Source of the DNA: JBCBRD01 sp039819785
GTDB lineage: Bacteria; Pseudomonadota; Alphaproteobacteria; Rhizobiales; Hyphomicrobiaceae
Assembly: GCA_039819785.1 (NCBI GenBank)
Contig: JBCBRH010000031.1
Coordinates: forward strand, 1 to 53,848
Direction of reading: 5' to 3'
DNA: 53,848 bases
Of the stretch, positions 32,041 to 41,029 are shown piece by piece. Below the pieces are notes generated by a model. It did no database searches. It was not told the DNA's origin and saw only the letters and a program-made list of their open reading frames with translations. Each line of letters opens with the position of its first letter. Positions within the stretch are counted from its first letter, which is position 1. Made by a program: the position numbers and the translations under genes.

Positions 32041-34800
32041 TCAGGCCGTCATTGCTTCGCGAATGAGATCCTCGGCAGCGTCCCGCAGTATGCCCTCACG
32101 CGCGGACCCGCCGACACTTTCTTTGCCAACTTCCAATAGGATCGGCACTGACAACGGCGAAACCCGATCTAGCGCGCAATGCCGGAGCTTGCCATGTGTC
32201 CGCGCCAGAAAGTCCGACAGCCGCCCGATGTCGAGCAGTCCGGTCGCAGCATCCGCCCACGCGGCCTGCAATAGAAGATGCTGCGGCTCATGCTTGCGCA
32301 GGACGTCATAAACGAGGTCCGTCGACATGGTGACCTGGCGCCCGCTTTTTTCCTTGCCGGGATGTCGCCGCTCAATCAGCCCGGCAATGACGGCACACGT
32401 GCGAAATGTCCGTTTCATGAGGTTTGATTCGGCCAGCCAGGCATCGAGATCATCCCCCAGCATATCTTCATCAAATAGCTCTGATAGCGTGAGCTGTCCC
32501 GCATCGATCATCTGCGACAGGTCTTTCATGCACCAAACCGCGATGCCGTAGTCGTTTGCAACAAAGCCAAGCGGCGCAGCACCCGTTCGTTCAAGGCGCC
32601 GCGTCAACAACATGCCAAGCGTCTGATGGGCGAGCCGCCCTTCGAAGGGGTAGGCGACCAGATAGCCCCGTTTGCCCCGTGGGAATGTCTCGATCAATAC
32701 CTCATCGGGTTCGGGGACAATGGATCGTTCAGCATGAAGCACCAGCCACTCGACAACAGGTTCAGGCAACCCCGACCACGACGCGCGATCAGACAGCATT
32801 GTCCGGACGCGCTCGGCCAGATGGGTCGACAGCGGGAACTTGCCGCCGGGGTAGCTCGGGATCATCGGTTCCTGAGCGCTTGCCCGCGAAACGAAGGCTT
32901 CGGTGTCACGCAGACCCTCGAACCTTAAGACCTCGCCGGCGAACACAAACGTGGAACCAGGCGTCAACTGTTCAATGAAATACTCATCCACTTCGCCAAG
33001 CACGCGGCCACCGGCCAATGCACGCTGGGTCGTCGGTTCACGCCGCGGTCCGTTCAGCTTCACGATGCCGTTGCCACGGTATCCGTTCCTGGCCTGACCC
33101 GTAGCTCCAGGCGGCAGCTTGCCAGCCCGGGTCAGACGCACCTTGATCATCGGGCTATCGACAATCGTCCCGACATTCATCCGGTAGGTTTGGGCAATCT
33201 GCGCGTTCGACACACGCAACATCCCTTCAGGCGTCGGGCGCAGTTTGGCATAGCGTTCGTAGGCCTTCAGCGCGTACCCGCCGGTTGAGACAAACGCGAT
33301 CGCACGGTCAAAACGGTCCCGCGTGAGCTGGGCATAGGGCAACGCGGAGCGCACCTCATCAAACAGCTGATTGGGATCAAACGGCGCCTGACACGCCATG
33401 CCGAGAATATGCTGTGCCAAGACATCTAGCGCGCCAGCCCGCGACAGCGCCACGTCCTGGACGCCCGCGCGCGCGGCATCAAGCGCTGCCCGACACTCGA
33501 GAACCTCAAAGCGGTTGGATGGCACAAGGATGGCCTCCGAGGCTTCATCCATCCGGTGATTGGCCCGCCCGATGCGCTGCGCCAGCCGGGAGGCCCCCTT
33601 TGGTGCACCGACGTTGACGACAAGATCGACGTCCCCCCAGTCAATCCCAAGATCGAGCGTAGACGTCGCCACCACGGCATCGAGCGAACCCTCAGCCATG
33701 GCAGCCTCAACCTTGCGCCGCTGGCCGGCATCAAGCGACCCATGGTGCAGGGCGATCCGCAAGCCATCCTCATTCAGCCGCCACAACTCCTGGAACGAAA
33801 GCTCCGCTTGCATACGGGTGTTCACGAACACCAGCGTCAAGTTATGCGACTTGATGGCTTCATAAACCGACGGCATCGCATACCGCGCCGAATGCCCGGA
33901 CCACGGCACAGGGTCATCGAGTTCGAGAATGTTCAGATCAGGCTGCGCCCCGCCGTCCGCAAAGACCACATCTGCCAGGTTGATCCGCGTCTCCGGCGCG
34001 TCTTGAGCTTCAAGGAAGGCCCGCAATTCTCCAGGCCGCGCCACCGTTGCCGACAAGCCGATCGCCTTTAGGCCAGGCGCAAGCTTACGTAGCCGCGCGA
34101 TGTCGAGCGCGAGCAGGTCTCCCCGTTTGGAGCCGGAAATGGCATGCAACTCGTCAAGGATGATGGTTTTCAGATCACCGAATAAAAACGGCGCATCTGG
34201 ATGGGCCAGCAGCAGCGCGACCTGTTCCGGCGTGGTCAGGAGAATATGAGGCGGCTTGGTCCGTTGGCGCGTCCGCTTGGCCGCATTGGTGTCACCTGTT
34301 CGCGTCTCTGCTGTAATAGGTAGGCCCATGTCGGCGATCGGCCGTTCCAGGTTCCGTGCTACGTCTACGGCAAGCGCTTTGAGCGGTGAGATGTAGAGCG
34401 TGTGCAACCCAGACCCGGAGAACACCTCACCGGGTTTGCGCTTTGGGCCGGTGAACGCGGCATCGGACAATTCAATCAGGCTTGGCAAAAAACCAGCCAG
34501 CGTCTTGCCCGCACCGGTCGGCGCAATCAGCAGTGCTGACCGCCCGGCAGCTGCCTTTTCGAGTAACGCCAGTTGATGTGGCCGCGGTGCCCAATTCCGT
34601 TTCCGAAACCAATCGGCAAACACGTCTGGTAGCCCGGCCAACTGTTCACGTTCAAGCTTGGCGGAGCGACGTCTGGGCGCTGCCGTTTTGAGTGACGCTG
34701 ACGCTGACGCTGAAGCTGACGCGACCGGCTTGCGCTTGGTACGCTTAGTCTTGGGAGCCGGCGTCTTGGCTGGTTTTATTGTCAAATCCACCACACACAA
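32041..34800 (-). CDS. Ligase-associated DNA damage response DEXH-box helicase (Lhr-like)
   Basis: Up to 919 residues. A basic, low-complexity N terminus (with five Ser-Ala units) is followed by helicase domain 1 with Walker A A-P-T-G-A-G-K-T and Walker B D-E-L-H, S-A-T motif III, then domain 2 with T-S-T-L-D-L-G-I-D-W and Q-R-I-G-R-A-N-H. A C-terminal Lhr-specific winged-helix and core region follows. These ATP-driven 3'-5' helicases act in DNA repair. The start is unclear: TTG 34800, with GTG codons 6 and 9 bases further in. It heads an operon with pdeM; no ligase or exonuclease gene is adjacent. Confidence 0.92.
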   Translation of the reverse strand: MCVVDLTIKPAKTPAPKTKRTKRKPVASASASASASLKTAAPRRRSAKLEREQLAGLPDVFADWFRKRNWAPRPHQLALLEKAAAGRSALLIAPTGAGKTLAGFLPSLIELSDAAFTGPKRKPGEVFSGSGLHTLYISPLKALAVDVARNLERPIADMGLPITAETRTGDTNAAKRTRQRTKPPHILLTTPEQVALLLAHPDAPFLFGDLKTIILDELHAISGSKRGDLLALDIARLRKLAPGLKAIGLSATVARPGELRAFLEAQDAPETRINLADVVFADGGAQPDLNILELDDPVPWSGHSARYAMPSVYEAIKSHNLTLVFVNTRMQAELSFQELWRLNEDGLRIALHHGSLDAGQRRKVEAAMAEGSLDAVVATSTLDLGIDWGDVDLVVNVGAPKGASRLAQRIGRANHRMDEASEAILVPSNRFEVLECRAALDAARAGVQDVALSRAGALDVLAQHILGMACQAPFDPNQLFDEVRSALPYAQLTRDRFDRAIAFVSTGGYALKAYERYAKLRPTPEGMLRVSNAQIAQTYRMNVGTIVDSPMIKVRLTRAGKLPPGATGQARNGYRGNGIVKLNGPRREPTTQRALAGGRVLGEVDEYFIEQLTPGSTFVFAGEVLRFEGLRDTEAFVSRASAQEPMIPSYPGGKFPLSTHLAERVRTMLSDRASWSGLPEPVVEWLVLHAERSIVPEPDEVLIETFPRGKRGYLVAYPFEGRLAHQTLGMLLTRRLERTGAAPLGFVANDYGIAVWCMKDLSQMIDAGQLTLSELFDEDMLGDDLDAWLAESNLMKRTFRTCAVIAGLIERRHPGKEKSGRQVTMSTDLVYDVLRKHEPQHLLLQAAWADAATGLLDIGRLSDFLARTHGKLRHCALDRVSPLSVPILLEVGKESVGGSAREGILRDAAEDLIREAMTA
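34680..34724. repeat. 6-bp codon repeat within lhr coding for Ser-Ala units
   Basis: GACGCT (or its variants) is repeated about five times in the N-terminal linker of the Lhr-like gene, encoding alternating Ser and Ala. It is a likely slippage tract and keeps the frame. Confidence 0.75.
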
Positions 34801-35070
34801 TCAAAGATGCCAGCCCAGCGGGACTGATACCTCAGGATGAAACTTCCGCCCCGGGCCAGACGTTGCGCACACGGCACTCCAACTTCAGCCAAGCTTAAGC
34901 TATACGATATGTACCGGCTAGCACGGGTGCCCGGGTTCGTCGCTTGACACCGGTGTAACAATAGCAATGCAATGCAACGGCTTGAGCCGTGTTCGGTGTT
35001 AGCTCGAACTGCGAACAATCCCAGTCTTTGGCACGACAACGATCATGAAAAGCACAGGAACGATCCGCTA

Positions 35071-35355
35071 ATGGATACACGGCAAATTTTCGGCGGAAAC
35101 CCTTTCGGCGTCTTGATCCGCCTGATCATTCTGTCGCTGGTCGTCGGCGTGGTTTTGTCCGCGCTGGGTATCACGCCACAAAACCTGTTCTACCATCTCA
35201 ACATTCTCGCCGGGCGTCTTTACGACATGGGATTTGGCGCAGTGGAATGGGTCTTTGGCTATGTCGTCTTGGGGGCCATGCTGGTCGTCCCCATCTGGCT
35301 TATTAGCAGGGCATTTGGTGTCATCGGGTCGAAAAACGACAACGAGCGATTGTGA
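35071..35355 (+). CDS. DUF6460 family small membrane protein
   Basis: 94 residues with two membrane segments (about 15-35 and 63-83). The pattern F-G-V-L-I-R-L-I-I-L-S-L-V-V-G then L-G-I-T-P and G-A-M-L-V-V-P-I-W-L-I-S-R fits DUF6460, of unknown function. ATG 35071 has AGGA upstream. The frame stays open to 34972 but without membrane or conserved features. Its TGA overlaps the GTG start of the MATE gene (4 bases), so the two are coupled. Confidence 0.8.
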   Translation: MDTRQIFGGNPFGVLIRLIILSLVVGVVLSALGITPQNLFYHLNILAGRLYDMGFGAVEWVFGYVVLGAMLVVPIWLISRAFGVIGSKNDNERL

Positions 35356-36740
35356 CCGAACCGAAGCCGTCCTCAGAAGAGCACCAAGCAATAGGCCCGC
35401 CTCCCGCCAAGCCCGATGGTCCGATCAACAGCCGCCAAGTTCTGGCGATCGCCGTGCCGATCACGCTGTCCAATGCCACCACACCCCTCATCGGTTTCGT
35501 CGATACCGCCGTCATCGGACAACTCGGCCAAGCCCATTTGATCGGCGCTGTAGCCGTATCCGCCAACATCTTTTCATTGCTGTTCTGGGCATTCGGCTTC
35601 CTGCGCATGGGGACAACAGGTCTGACCGCCCAGGCGGTGGGAGCAGATGACCAGTCGGAAGTCGCAGCCAATCTCGTCAGGCCCATGATCATCGGGTTGG
35701 CCGCTGGCGCGGCACTCATTTTGCTTCAGTGGCCGTTGGCTGAAGCGGCCTTCGCGCTTGTTTCGGCAACGGACGCTGTCACCGATGAGGCACGGACATA
35801 CTTCACTGTCCGCATCTGGGCAGCCCCGGCAGCCTTGATGAACTACGCCCTGCTGGGCTGGTTCATCGGTCAAGCCCGGGCCGACATTGCGTTCGGGCTT
35901 CAGCTGCTGTTGAACGGCATCAACTTGGTCCTGTCGGTGCTGTTCGTATTGGTCTTCGAATGGGGTGTTGCAGGCGTCGCAGCGGCTGTGGTGATCGCTG
36001 AATTGGCAGCCCTTTTTGCAGGCGGTTACCTAGCCACCCGGCAGCTCGTCAACCGTGGGCAGGACTGGCGAAAAACGGACATCTTGAACCCAGAAAAGTT
36101 CACCCAGGTGTTGACCGTCAACGGGGACATCATGGTGCGCACTCTGTGCCTGCTGGCGATTTTTTTCATCATGACCGCCAGTGCCGCGCGCGCCGACGAA
36201 CTGACGTTGGCGGCCAATGCAATCCTGCTCGCCATCACAGCCGTGACGGTCTATTTCCTTGATGGCTACGCGTATGCCGCCGAAACGCTGGTTGGACAAG
36301 CCGTTGGCGCACAAGACAAAAACAGGTTCATCGCGGCTGGAAAACTGTCAACCATTTGGGCCGCCGTCACATCTCTCATCTTGTCAGCCGCAATCTTTTC
36401 TGCTGCCCCGGCCATCATCGACTTCATGACCACGGATGCTGCAGTCCGTGAAGCTGCACGAACGTATCTGCCGTGGGCGGCCCTCACGCCGATACTCGGC
36501 GTCTGGTGCTTTCAATTGGACGGTATCTTCATTGGGGCAACGGCGACACGCGCCATGCGAAACATGATGATCCTGAGCTTGATCGTGTTCCTCGCGGCAT
36601 GGTGGGGGCTGAGCGGCTTATATGGCAATCACGGCCTGTGGGCAGCACTCATGATCTCATACATCGCTCGAGCCATCCTGCTGGCTGGCTGCCTCCCTGC
36701 TACGATCAGCGGAAGCTTCCAACCTGCCCAACGCATCTGA
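35352..36740 (+). CDS. MATE family efflux transporter (DinF-like)
   Basis: 462 residues, 12 membrane helices in two halves, with the MATE-type opening A-V-P-I-T-L-S-N-A-T-T-P-L and V-D-T-A-V-I-G-Q-L-G in the first helices. It probably exports drugs or toxic metabolites using a Na+ or H+ gradient. The start is GTG at 35352, overlapping the previous stop by 4 bases. It converges on the small Cys-rich protein gene only 6 bp away. Confidence 0.92.
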   Translation: MTEPKPSSEEHQAIGPPPAKPDGPINSRQVLAIAVPITLSNATTPLIGFVDTAVIGQLGQAHLIGAVAVSANIFSLLFWAFGFLRMGTTGLTAQAVGADDQSEVAANLVRPMIIGLAAGAALILLQWPLAEAAFALVSATDAVTDEARTYFTVRIWAAPAALMNYALLGWFIGQARADIAFGLQLLLNGINLVLSVLFVLVFEWGVAGVAAAVVIAELAALFAGGYLATRQLVNRGQDWRKTDILNPEKFTQVLTVNGDIMVRTLCLLAIFFIMTASAARADELTLAANAILLAITAVTVYFLDGYAYAAETLVGQAVGAQDKNRFIAAGKLSTIWAAVTSLILSAAIFSAAPAIIDFMTTDAAVREAARTYLPWAALTPILGVWCFQLDGIFIGATATRAMRNMMILSLIVFLAAWWGLSGLYGNHGLWAALMISYIARAILLAGCLPATISGSFQPAQRI

Positions 36741-36746
36741 CGTTTC

Positions 36747-37079
36747 TCAGCGCTTGATGACGTTACTGAATTTGCGGACCATGCCTTCCCACCGGCCCGT
36801 CTTAAGACAAGCGGCTCTCTCATCTCCGCAATAGGAGGTGCAAAACCCCTCGTTGACTTCCTTGGTGCACTCTTTTTTGCACTGCTTGGCAATAAACGAA
36901 CAGGTCATCCGCTTCTTGGCGTGTGCCGTGTCGACGTAAGGTCCAGCCACCAGCGCAAAGGCAAACACGGGGAGCATGGCGGTCGAACACCGAAAAAAGC
37001 CATTGCCGAACGCAGGCTTCAAGGTATTCGATCGTGGGGATTTCGGCCGCGAGGCCATCGTCAAAAAGGTCATGGGCAC
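36747..37079 (-). CDS. Small Cys-rich exported protein
   Basis: Up to 110 residues. A hydrophobic segment (M-L-P-V-F-A-F-A-L-V-A-G) ending near D-T-A-H-A is a probable signal peptide, preceded by an atypically long basic stretch. The mature part of about 55 residues has six Cys in the order C-x6-C-x3-C-x8-C-x3-C-x6-C, likely three disulfides. I recognise no family. GTG 37079, ATG 37073 and ATG 37058 are all possible starts; none has a strong ribosome site. It converges on the MATE gene. Confidence 0.6.
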   Translation of the reverse strand: MPMTFLTMASRPKSPRSNTLKPAFGNGFFRCSTAMLPVFAFALVAGPYVDTAHAKKRMTCSFIAKQCKKECTKEVNEGFCTSYCGDERAACLKTGRWEGMVRKFSNVIKR

Positions 37080-37090
37080 GGGGCTCCAGG

Positions 37091-37122
37091 TTATCGTCCA
37101 ACCAAGTTATCGTCCAACCAAG
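37091..37122. repeat. 16-bp tandem duplication
   Basis: TTATCGTCCAACCAAG occurs at 37091-37106 and again at 37107-37122, in the gap between the Cys-rich gene start and pyrD. It would lie in the upstream region of the Cys-rich gene. Confidence 0.9.
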
Positions 37123-37334
37123 CCGGTCGACTTGGAGACCGGCAGACACCACAGTGAATGGGCAAAAGTTCGACCGATTTATGAGTTTTAAGGCTTCTAC
37201 CACCTGATTTCAGACGGTTCACGACCGTTTTTCACGACGGACCTGAAACACTGCTGAACGGGCGGCCCGCCAAGACCGAACTGCTTTCCCTGACTTACGG
37301 TCACGACGTTTTCTTCGCTCCGGATCATCTGGGC

Positions 37335-38444
37335 CTATTCATTCAGGTCAAGCGGCTTTGCCGCCCAGGCTTCCGCCCCACTGCCGCAGAGCTTATCAAA
37401 CCCGCCAGCGCCTCGCGCGGCCTGACCAAGTCCAGACTTGATCCGCCCGATCAGTCCCGGCCCCTCATAAACGAGCCCTGTGTAAAGCTGGATGAGTGAG
37501 GCACCCGCTTTCACCTTTTCAATGGCCGTCCCGGCACTGTCGATGCCGCCGATCCCGATCAGTGGAACCGCCCCGTCAGTGAGACGGTAAACACGGGCCA
37601 GAAAAACCGTCGAGCGATGGAACAAGGGCCGCCCCGATAAGCCGCCGCCTTGCCGGGCCGTGGCCCCTGCAATGCCAGGCCGGGTCAGAGTCGTATTCGA
37701 AATCGCAATTCCATCGACTTTATTGTCCAGCAGGACATCGACGATCGGCTCCAAATCAGGTTCGGCAATATCAGGCGCCAGCTTCACAATAATCGGCCGG
37801 GTATGCTCAGGCCCGCCCCGCGCCCGCGCTTTGACGCAATCCTCCCGTGCCGCCATCACACGCGCCAGCAAAGCCTTCAGGGCGTCAGGGGCCTGGAGGT
37901 CGCGCAACCCCGGCGTGTTCGGCGATGAGATATTCACCGTAAAGTAGCTCGCGACATCATAAAACGTCGTGATCCCGGTGGCATAATCGACAGCGCGGTC
38001 CTGCGTATCCTTGTTGGCACCAATGTTCACGCCAACCACGCCGGTTGCCCCTCGACGCTTTTTCAAACGCTCAAGTGCGGCAGCGTGCCCGCCATTGTTG
38101 AAACCCAGCCGATTGATGATTGCGTGCTCATCCTTCAATCGGAAAACACGAGGGCTGGGATTGCCCGACTGCGGCTCCGGTGTGAGTGTACCAACTTCGG
38201 CGAACCCGCATCCAAGATCGAGAATAGCATCGGGGACGCGCGCATCCTTGTCGAAACCAGCTGCAATTCCAACAGGATTTGGGAAGGGCAGACCACACAC
38301 GGTTTGTGAAAGGATAGGATCTTCGTCGTCCCGCAAACGCGGGTAGATCCCCAGTTCCAGCATGCGAATGGTCAGATCATGGGCTTCTTCCGGCGGCAGC
38401 GCTCCGAGCATTGGCCGCGCAAGTTCAACGAGGCCACCGATCAT
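37335..38444 (-). CDS. pyrD: Dihydroorotate dehydrogenase (quinone)
   Basis: 369 residues, the class 2 length, with an N-terminal membrane-association region (residues about 1-40). FMN and substrate features include A-A-G-F-D-K-D (residues 65-71), N-x-G-A-N-K-D-T, S-S-P-N-T-P-G-L-R and the C-terminal I-G-I-G-G-I. It oxidises dihydroorotate to orotate with quinone in pyrimidine synthesis at the inner membrane. Its ATG overlaps the stop of the DUF952 gene (ATGA, 38441-38444), so the two are co-translated. Confidence 0.95.
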   Translation of the reverse strand: MIGGLVELARPMLGALPPEEAHDLTIRMLELGIYPRLRDDEDPILSQTVCGLPFPNPVGIAAGFDKDARVPDAILDLGCGFAEVGTLTPEPQSGNPSPRVFRLKDEHAIINRLGFNNGGHAAALERLKKRRGATGVVGVNIGANKDTQDRAVDYATGITTFYDVASYFTVNISSPNTPGLRDLQAPDALKALLARVMAAREDCVKARARGGPEHTRPIIVKLAPDIAEPDLEPIVDVLLDNKVDGIAISNTTLTRPGIAGATARQGGGLSGRPLFHRSTVFLARVYRLTDGAVPLIGIGGIDSAGTAIEKVKAGASLIQLYTGLVYEGPGLIGRIKSGLGQAARGAGGFDKLCGSGAEAWAAKPLDLNE

Positions 38445-38845
38445 GATTGTGTGTCCTCAGTGGGTGCGTGTTCCGCCAAAAGACTGGCCGGCACTTGTGG
38501 AACACCAGCGTCGTCGGTCGTCAGGTCGATCACGGACAATGCGGCATTGGTTTGAAGCATTCCATACAAATGAGGAAACCGTTCTCCACCGCGAGAGATT
38601 TCCCATTTCAAACCGTCGCCTAATTGCGCTGGTGAATATGTGATCGCAACCAGATCAGTTTGGCCTTTGTAGTGTTTTTCCAAAGTCCCAGCCAGCTGCT
38701 CAGGCGTGGACAGATGAATGAAACCATCGCGTGCATCATGAACAGATCCCGAGTAGGTTCCTGAAGCCGTGGCGCGTTGCCATTCGGGCTTGGGCATGAC
38801 CTTCACGACCAATTCGATATCACGTGCGTTTGCGCCCTCGCCCAT
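38441..38845 (-). CDS. DUF952 family protein
   Basis: 134 residues. The DUF952 pattern is present: a W-x-x-A-x-x-x-G-x-Y opening, G-F-I-H-L-S, then W-E-I-S-R-G-G-E-R-F-P-H-L-Y-G. The fold is related to mono-ADP-ribosyltransferase-like proteins, but function is unknown. ATG 38845 is chosen because AGGAG lies 5-6 bases upstream. It is the first gene of a two-gene operon with pyrD. Confidence 0.88.
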   Translation of the reverse strand: MGEGANARDIELVVKVMPKPEWQRATASGTYSGSVHDARDGFIHLSTPEQLAGTLEKHYKGQTDLVAITYSPAQLGDGLKWEISRGGERFPHLYGMLQTNAALSVIDLTTDDAGVPQVPASLLAEHAPTEDTQS

Positions 38846-39085
38846 GGTGGCTCCTAGTTGGTTGATCGGTTTGCAAGGATGCGTTCGCGGCAGTGCCAGC
38901 GCTTCCCATTTGAAGGAATTTGAAGGGCCTCGATGGTCTCGAGCCTTGAACTGTTGCAAGGTTTATACTGGTTCGCAAAATGAAGAGCCAGCGATCCGGC
39001 ATAGCCCCCGGTGAGAAAGAAAACAACCGGATCAGGCCATGCCTTTGTGGCAACGGCCTGGCTCCACTGAAACGCGAAGGCACTC

Positions 39086-40906
39086 ATGTTTAATAGGCTT
39101 GAAACGGCTTCCCTGACGGTCTTGGAAGTTTTTTCCGCATCTAGAACCTATATGATACCGGCCTACCAGCGACCATACTCCTGGAGCAGCAAGCAGATCG
39201 CTCAGTTGTTCGAGGATATCTCAGCTGCCGCTGGTCTGGATGACCCGGCCATCAGCGAGGCCGATTACTTTCTCGGCAACCTGATTTTTCTTCGCGATAC
39301 CGGTGGACCTGCGAGATCGTCTGAGAACGGTATGCAACGGCTGGATATCGTCGATGGTCAGCAGCGTCTGGTCACGCTGTCGATACTGTTGGCGGTGTTG
39401 CGCGATGCCGAAACCGATCAAGCCCACCGTGCAGCGATTGATAGCTTACTGTTTGCGCCCAAAAACCCCGCTGCGTCCCGCACTCAGCTACAGCAACGCG
39501 AAACCATCCCCAGACTGACGTTGCGCGAGATCGATCAGGCATTCTTTGCAGCGCATATTCAAGACATGGCCGCCAGCCAGATCGCGGCGGTCTCGCCAGA
39601 CACTTTGCCCCAGCCGCATCGCAATCTGAAAGATGCACAATCCTTGCTCTCCGATCTCGTGGGTCAGCTAACGACGGACGAGCGCCGCCAAATGGTGGAA
39701 TACCTCAAGAACAACTGTCATGTGGTCTCGATCATGACGGAAGATCTGGATAAAGCGCACAAGCTCTTTTCGGTGATCAACGACACCGGGCTCAAATTGC
39801 AGCGTAATCAGATCTTGAAAGCAGAAGTGCTGCGCGAAACGCCCACCCAGAGCACCGATCGTGTCCAGGTTGTCTGGGACGAAATCGAGCGCGAACTCGG
39901 CCCCAGATTTGAAGATCTTTTCTCCCATATCCGGACAGCGTTCGGCATCAAGCGACCACAGATCATAAAGGCCATACGCCATCTCATCGCCGAGATGGGT
40001 GGCGCTGAATCCTTTGTTCACGAGGCGCTACTCCCGTTCGCCAAAGCCTACCGCCTCATCCTCACCGCCGACCAGAACGGCAATCCCTTGCCCGATGATC
40101 TGAAGACGCTGCTGCTGAAAATGCGCAGGCTTTCTGGCGAAGACTGGATGCCAGCGGCGATGTTCGCCGTGCAACGTGCGCAGACAGATCCGGACCAAGG
40201 CTACCGCGCTCTGGTCGAGATTGATCGCCTGGCCCACTTGCTGCGGCTAATGTGTCTGGGCGCAGGTCGCCGCCAGACGCGCATGACAAAGGTCTGCACG
40301 GCCCTGCGCGAAGGCAATGCCTTTACGACAGATACCGATGGCGTGTTTGCAATCACAAAAGAGGAAACCCGCATGGTCGCGCATCACTTGCGTGATCTTT
40401 ACGGTCGTAACCCACAGGCCTGCAAACTCGTGCTGATGCGTTTGAACGACGAACTAACCGGTAGTGTGGCCAGCCTGCCGAGTGGAGAGTTCTCGGTTGA
40501 GCATGTGCTCCCGCAACGTCCAAAAGGAAGCAGCGCTTGGCGAGAGGTCTTTCCGAACGCAGAACAACGTGCGGTTTGCACCACGAGCCTGGGCAATCTG
40601 GTCCTTGTCAGTCCGGCACAGAACAGCCGTGCCAAGAACGAGGAATTCAAGACCAAAATCGACATCTACGCCAACCCGGAAAAAGGACGGCGGATTGTCA
40701 GGATCACACAAGACGCCATTCAAGCAGACATCTGGGATGCTGAGACCATCGCGAGACGCCAACAGCATTTTGTCGAGATCATTTCAAGAATTTGGCGTGT
40801 CGAACTGCCGGCAAGTTTTCATAAGGCCGCGTCACTCGGCTTGCAAACAGACAGCGATAACACCCCGGTTCAAGAGCCATCTGCAAACCAAACTGGTGCT
40901 GCATAA
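39086..40906 (+). CDS. DUF262-DUF1524 protein, GmrSD-like (first of a tandem pair)
   Basis: 606 residues. The N-terminal DUF262 domain has I-P-x-Y-Q-R-x-Y-S-W (residues 24-33) and the nucleotide-handling D-G-Q-Q-R (90-94). A helical middle follows, then a C-terminal DUF1524 His-Me-finger domain with E-H-V-L-P (His473), a conserved Trp, L-G-N-L-V-L-V and N-S-R-A-K-N-x-x-F. This is the GmrS-GmrD layout in one chain, used by type IV enzymes that cut modified DNA. GAAGG is 6 bases before the ATG. It is followed 123 bp later by a second such gene. Specificity is unknown. Confidence 0.88.
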   Translation: MFNRLETASLTVLEVFSASRTYMIPAYQRPYSWSSKQIAQLFEDISAAAGLDDPAISEADYFLGNLIFLRDTGGPARSSENGMQRLDIVDGQQRLVTLSILLAVLRDAETDQAHRAAIDSLLFAPKNPAASRTQLQQRETIPRLTLREIDQAFFAAHIQDMAASQIAAVSPDTLPQPHRNLKDAQSLLSDLVGQLTTDERRQMVEYLKNNCHVVSIMTEDLDKAHKLFSVINDTGLKLQRNQILKAEVLRETPTQSTDRVQVVWDEIERELGPRFEDLFSHIRTAFGIKRPQIIKAIRHLIAEMGGAESFVHEALLPFAKAYRLILTADQNGNPLPDDLKTLLLKMRRLSGEDWMPAAMFAVQRAQTDPDQGYRALVEIDRLAHLLRLMCLGAGRRQTRMTKVCTALREGNAFTTDTDGVFAITKEETRMVAHHLRDLYGRNPQACKLVLMRLNDELTGSVASLPSGEFSVEHVLPQRPKGSSAWREVFPNAEQRAVCTTSLGNLVLVSPAQNSRAKNEEFKTKIDIYANPEKGRRIVRITQDAIQADIWDAETIARRQQHFVEIISRIWRVELPASFHKAASLGLQTDSDNTPVQEPSANQTGAA

Positions 40907-41029
40907 TCCGTTAAGCGTCAGATCTACCTTGTCTATGATGGGCTAACCAATTGAGGTTCTAATATTTTTCAGTTACACGCTATGGTATTGGCACGGGCAT
41001 GACTGGGGCAAAATAAAAGCGAATGCAAA

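Noticed and set aside
37214..37232. Small hairpin ACGGT-TCACG-ACCGT followed by T5
   Set aside because: Looks like a terminator on the + strand, but no + strand gene ends just upstream, and the stem is only 5 bp.
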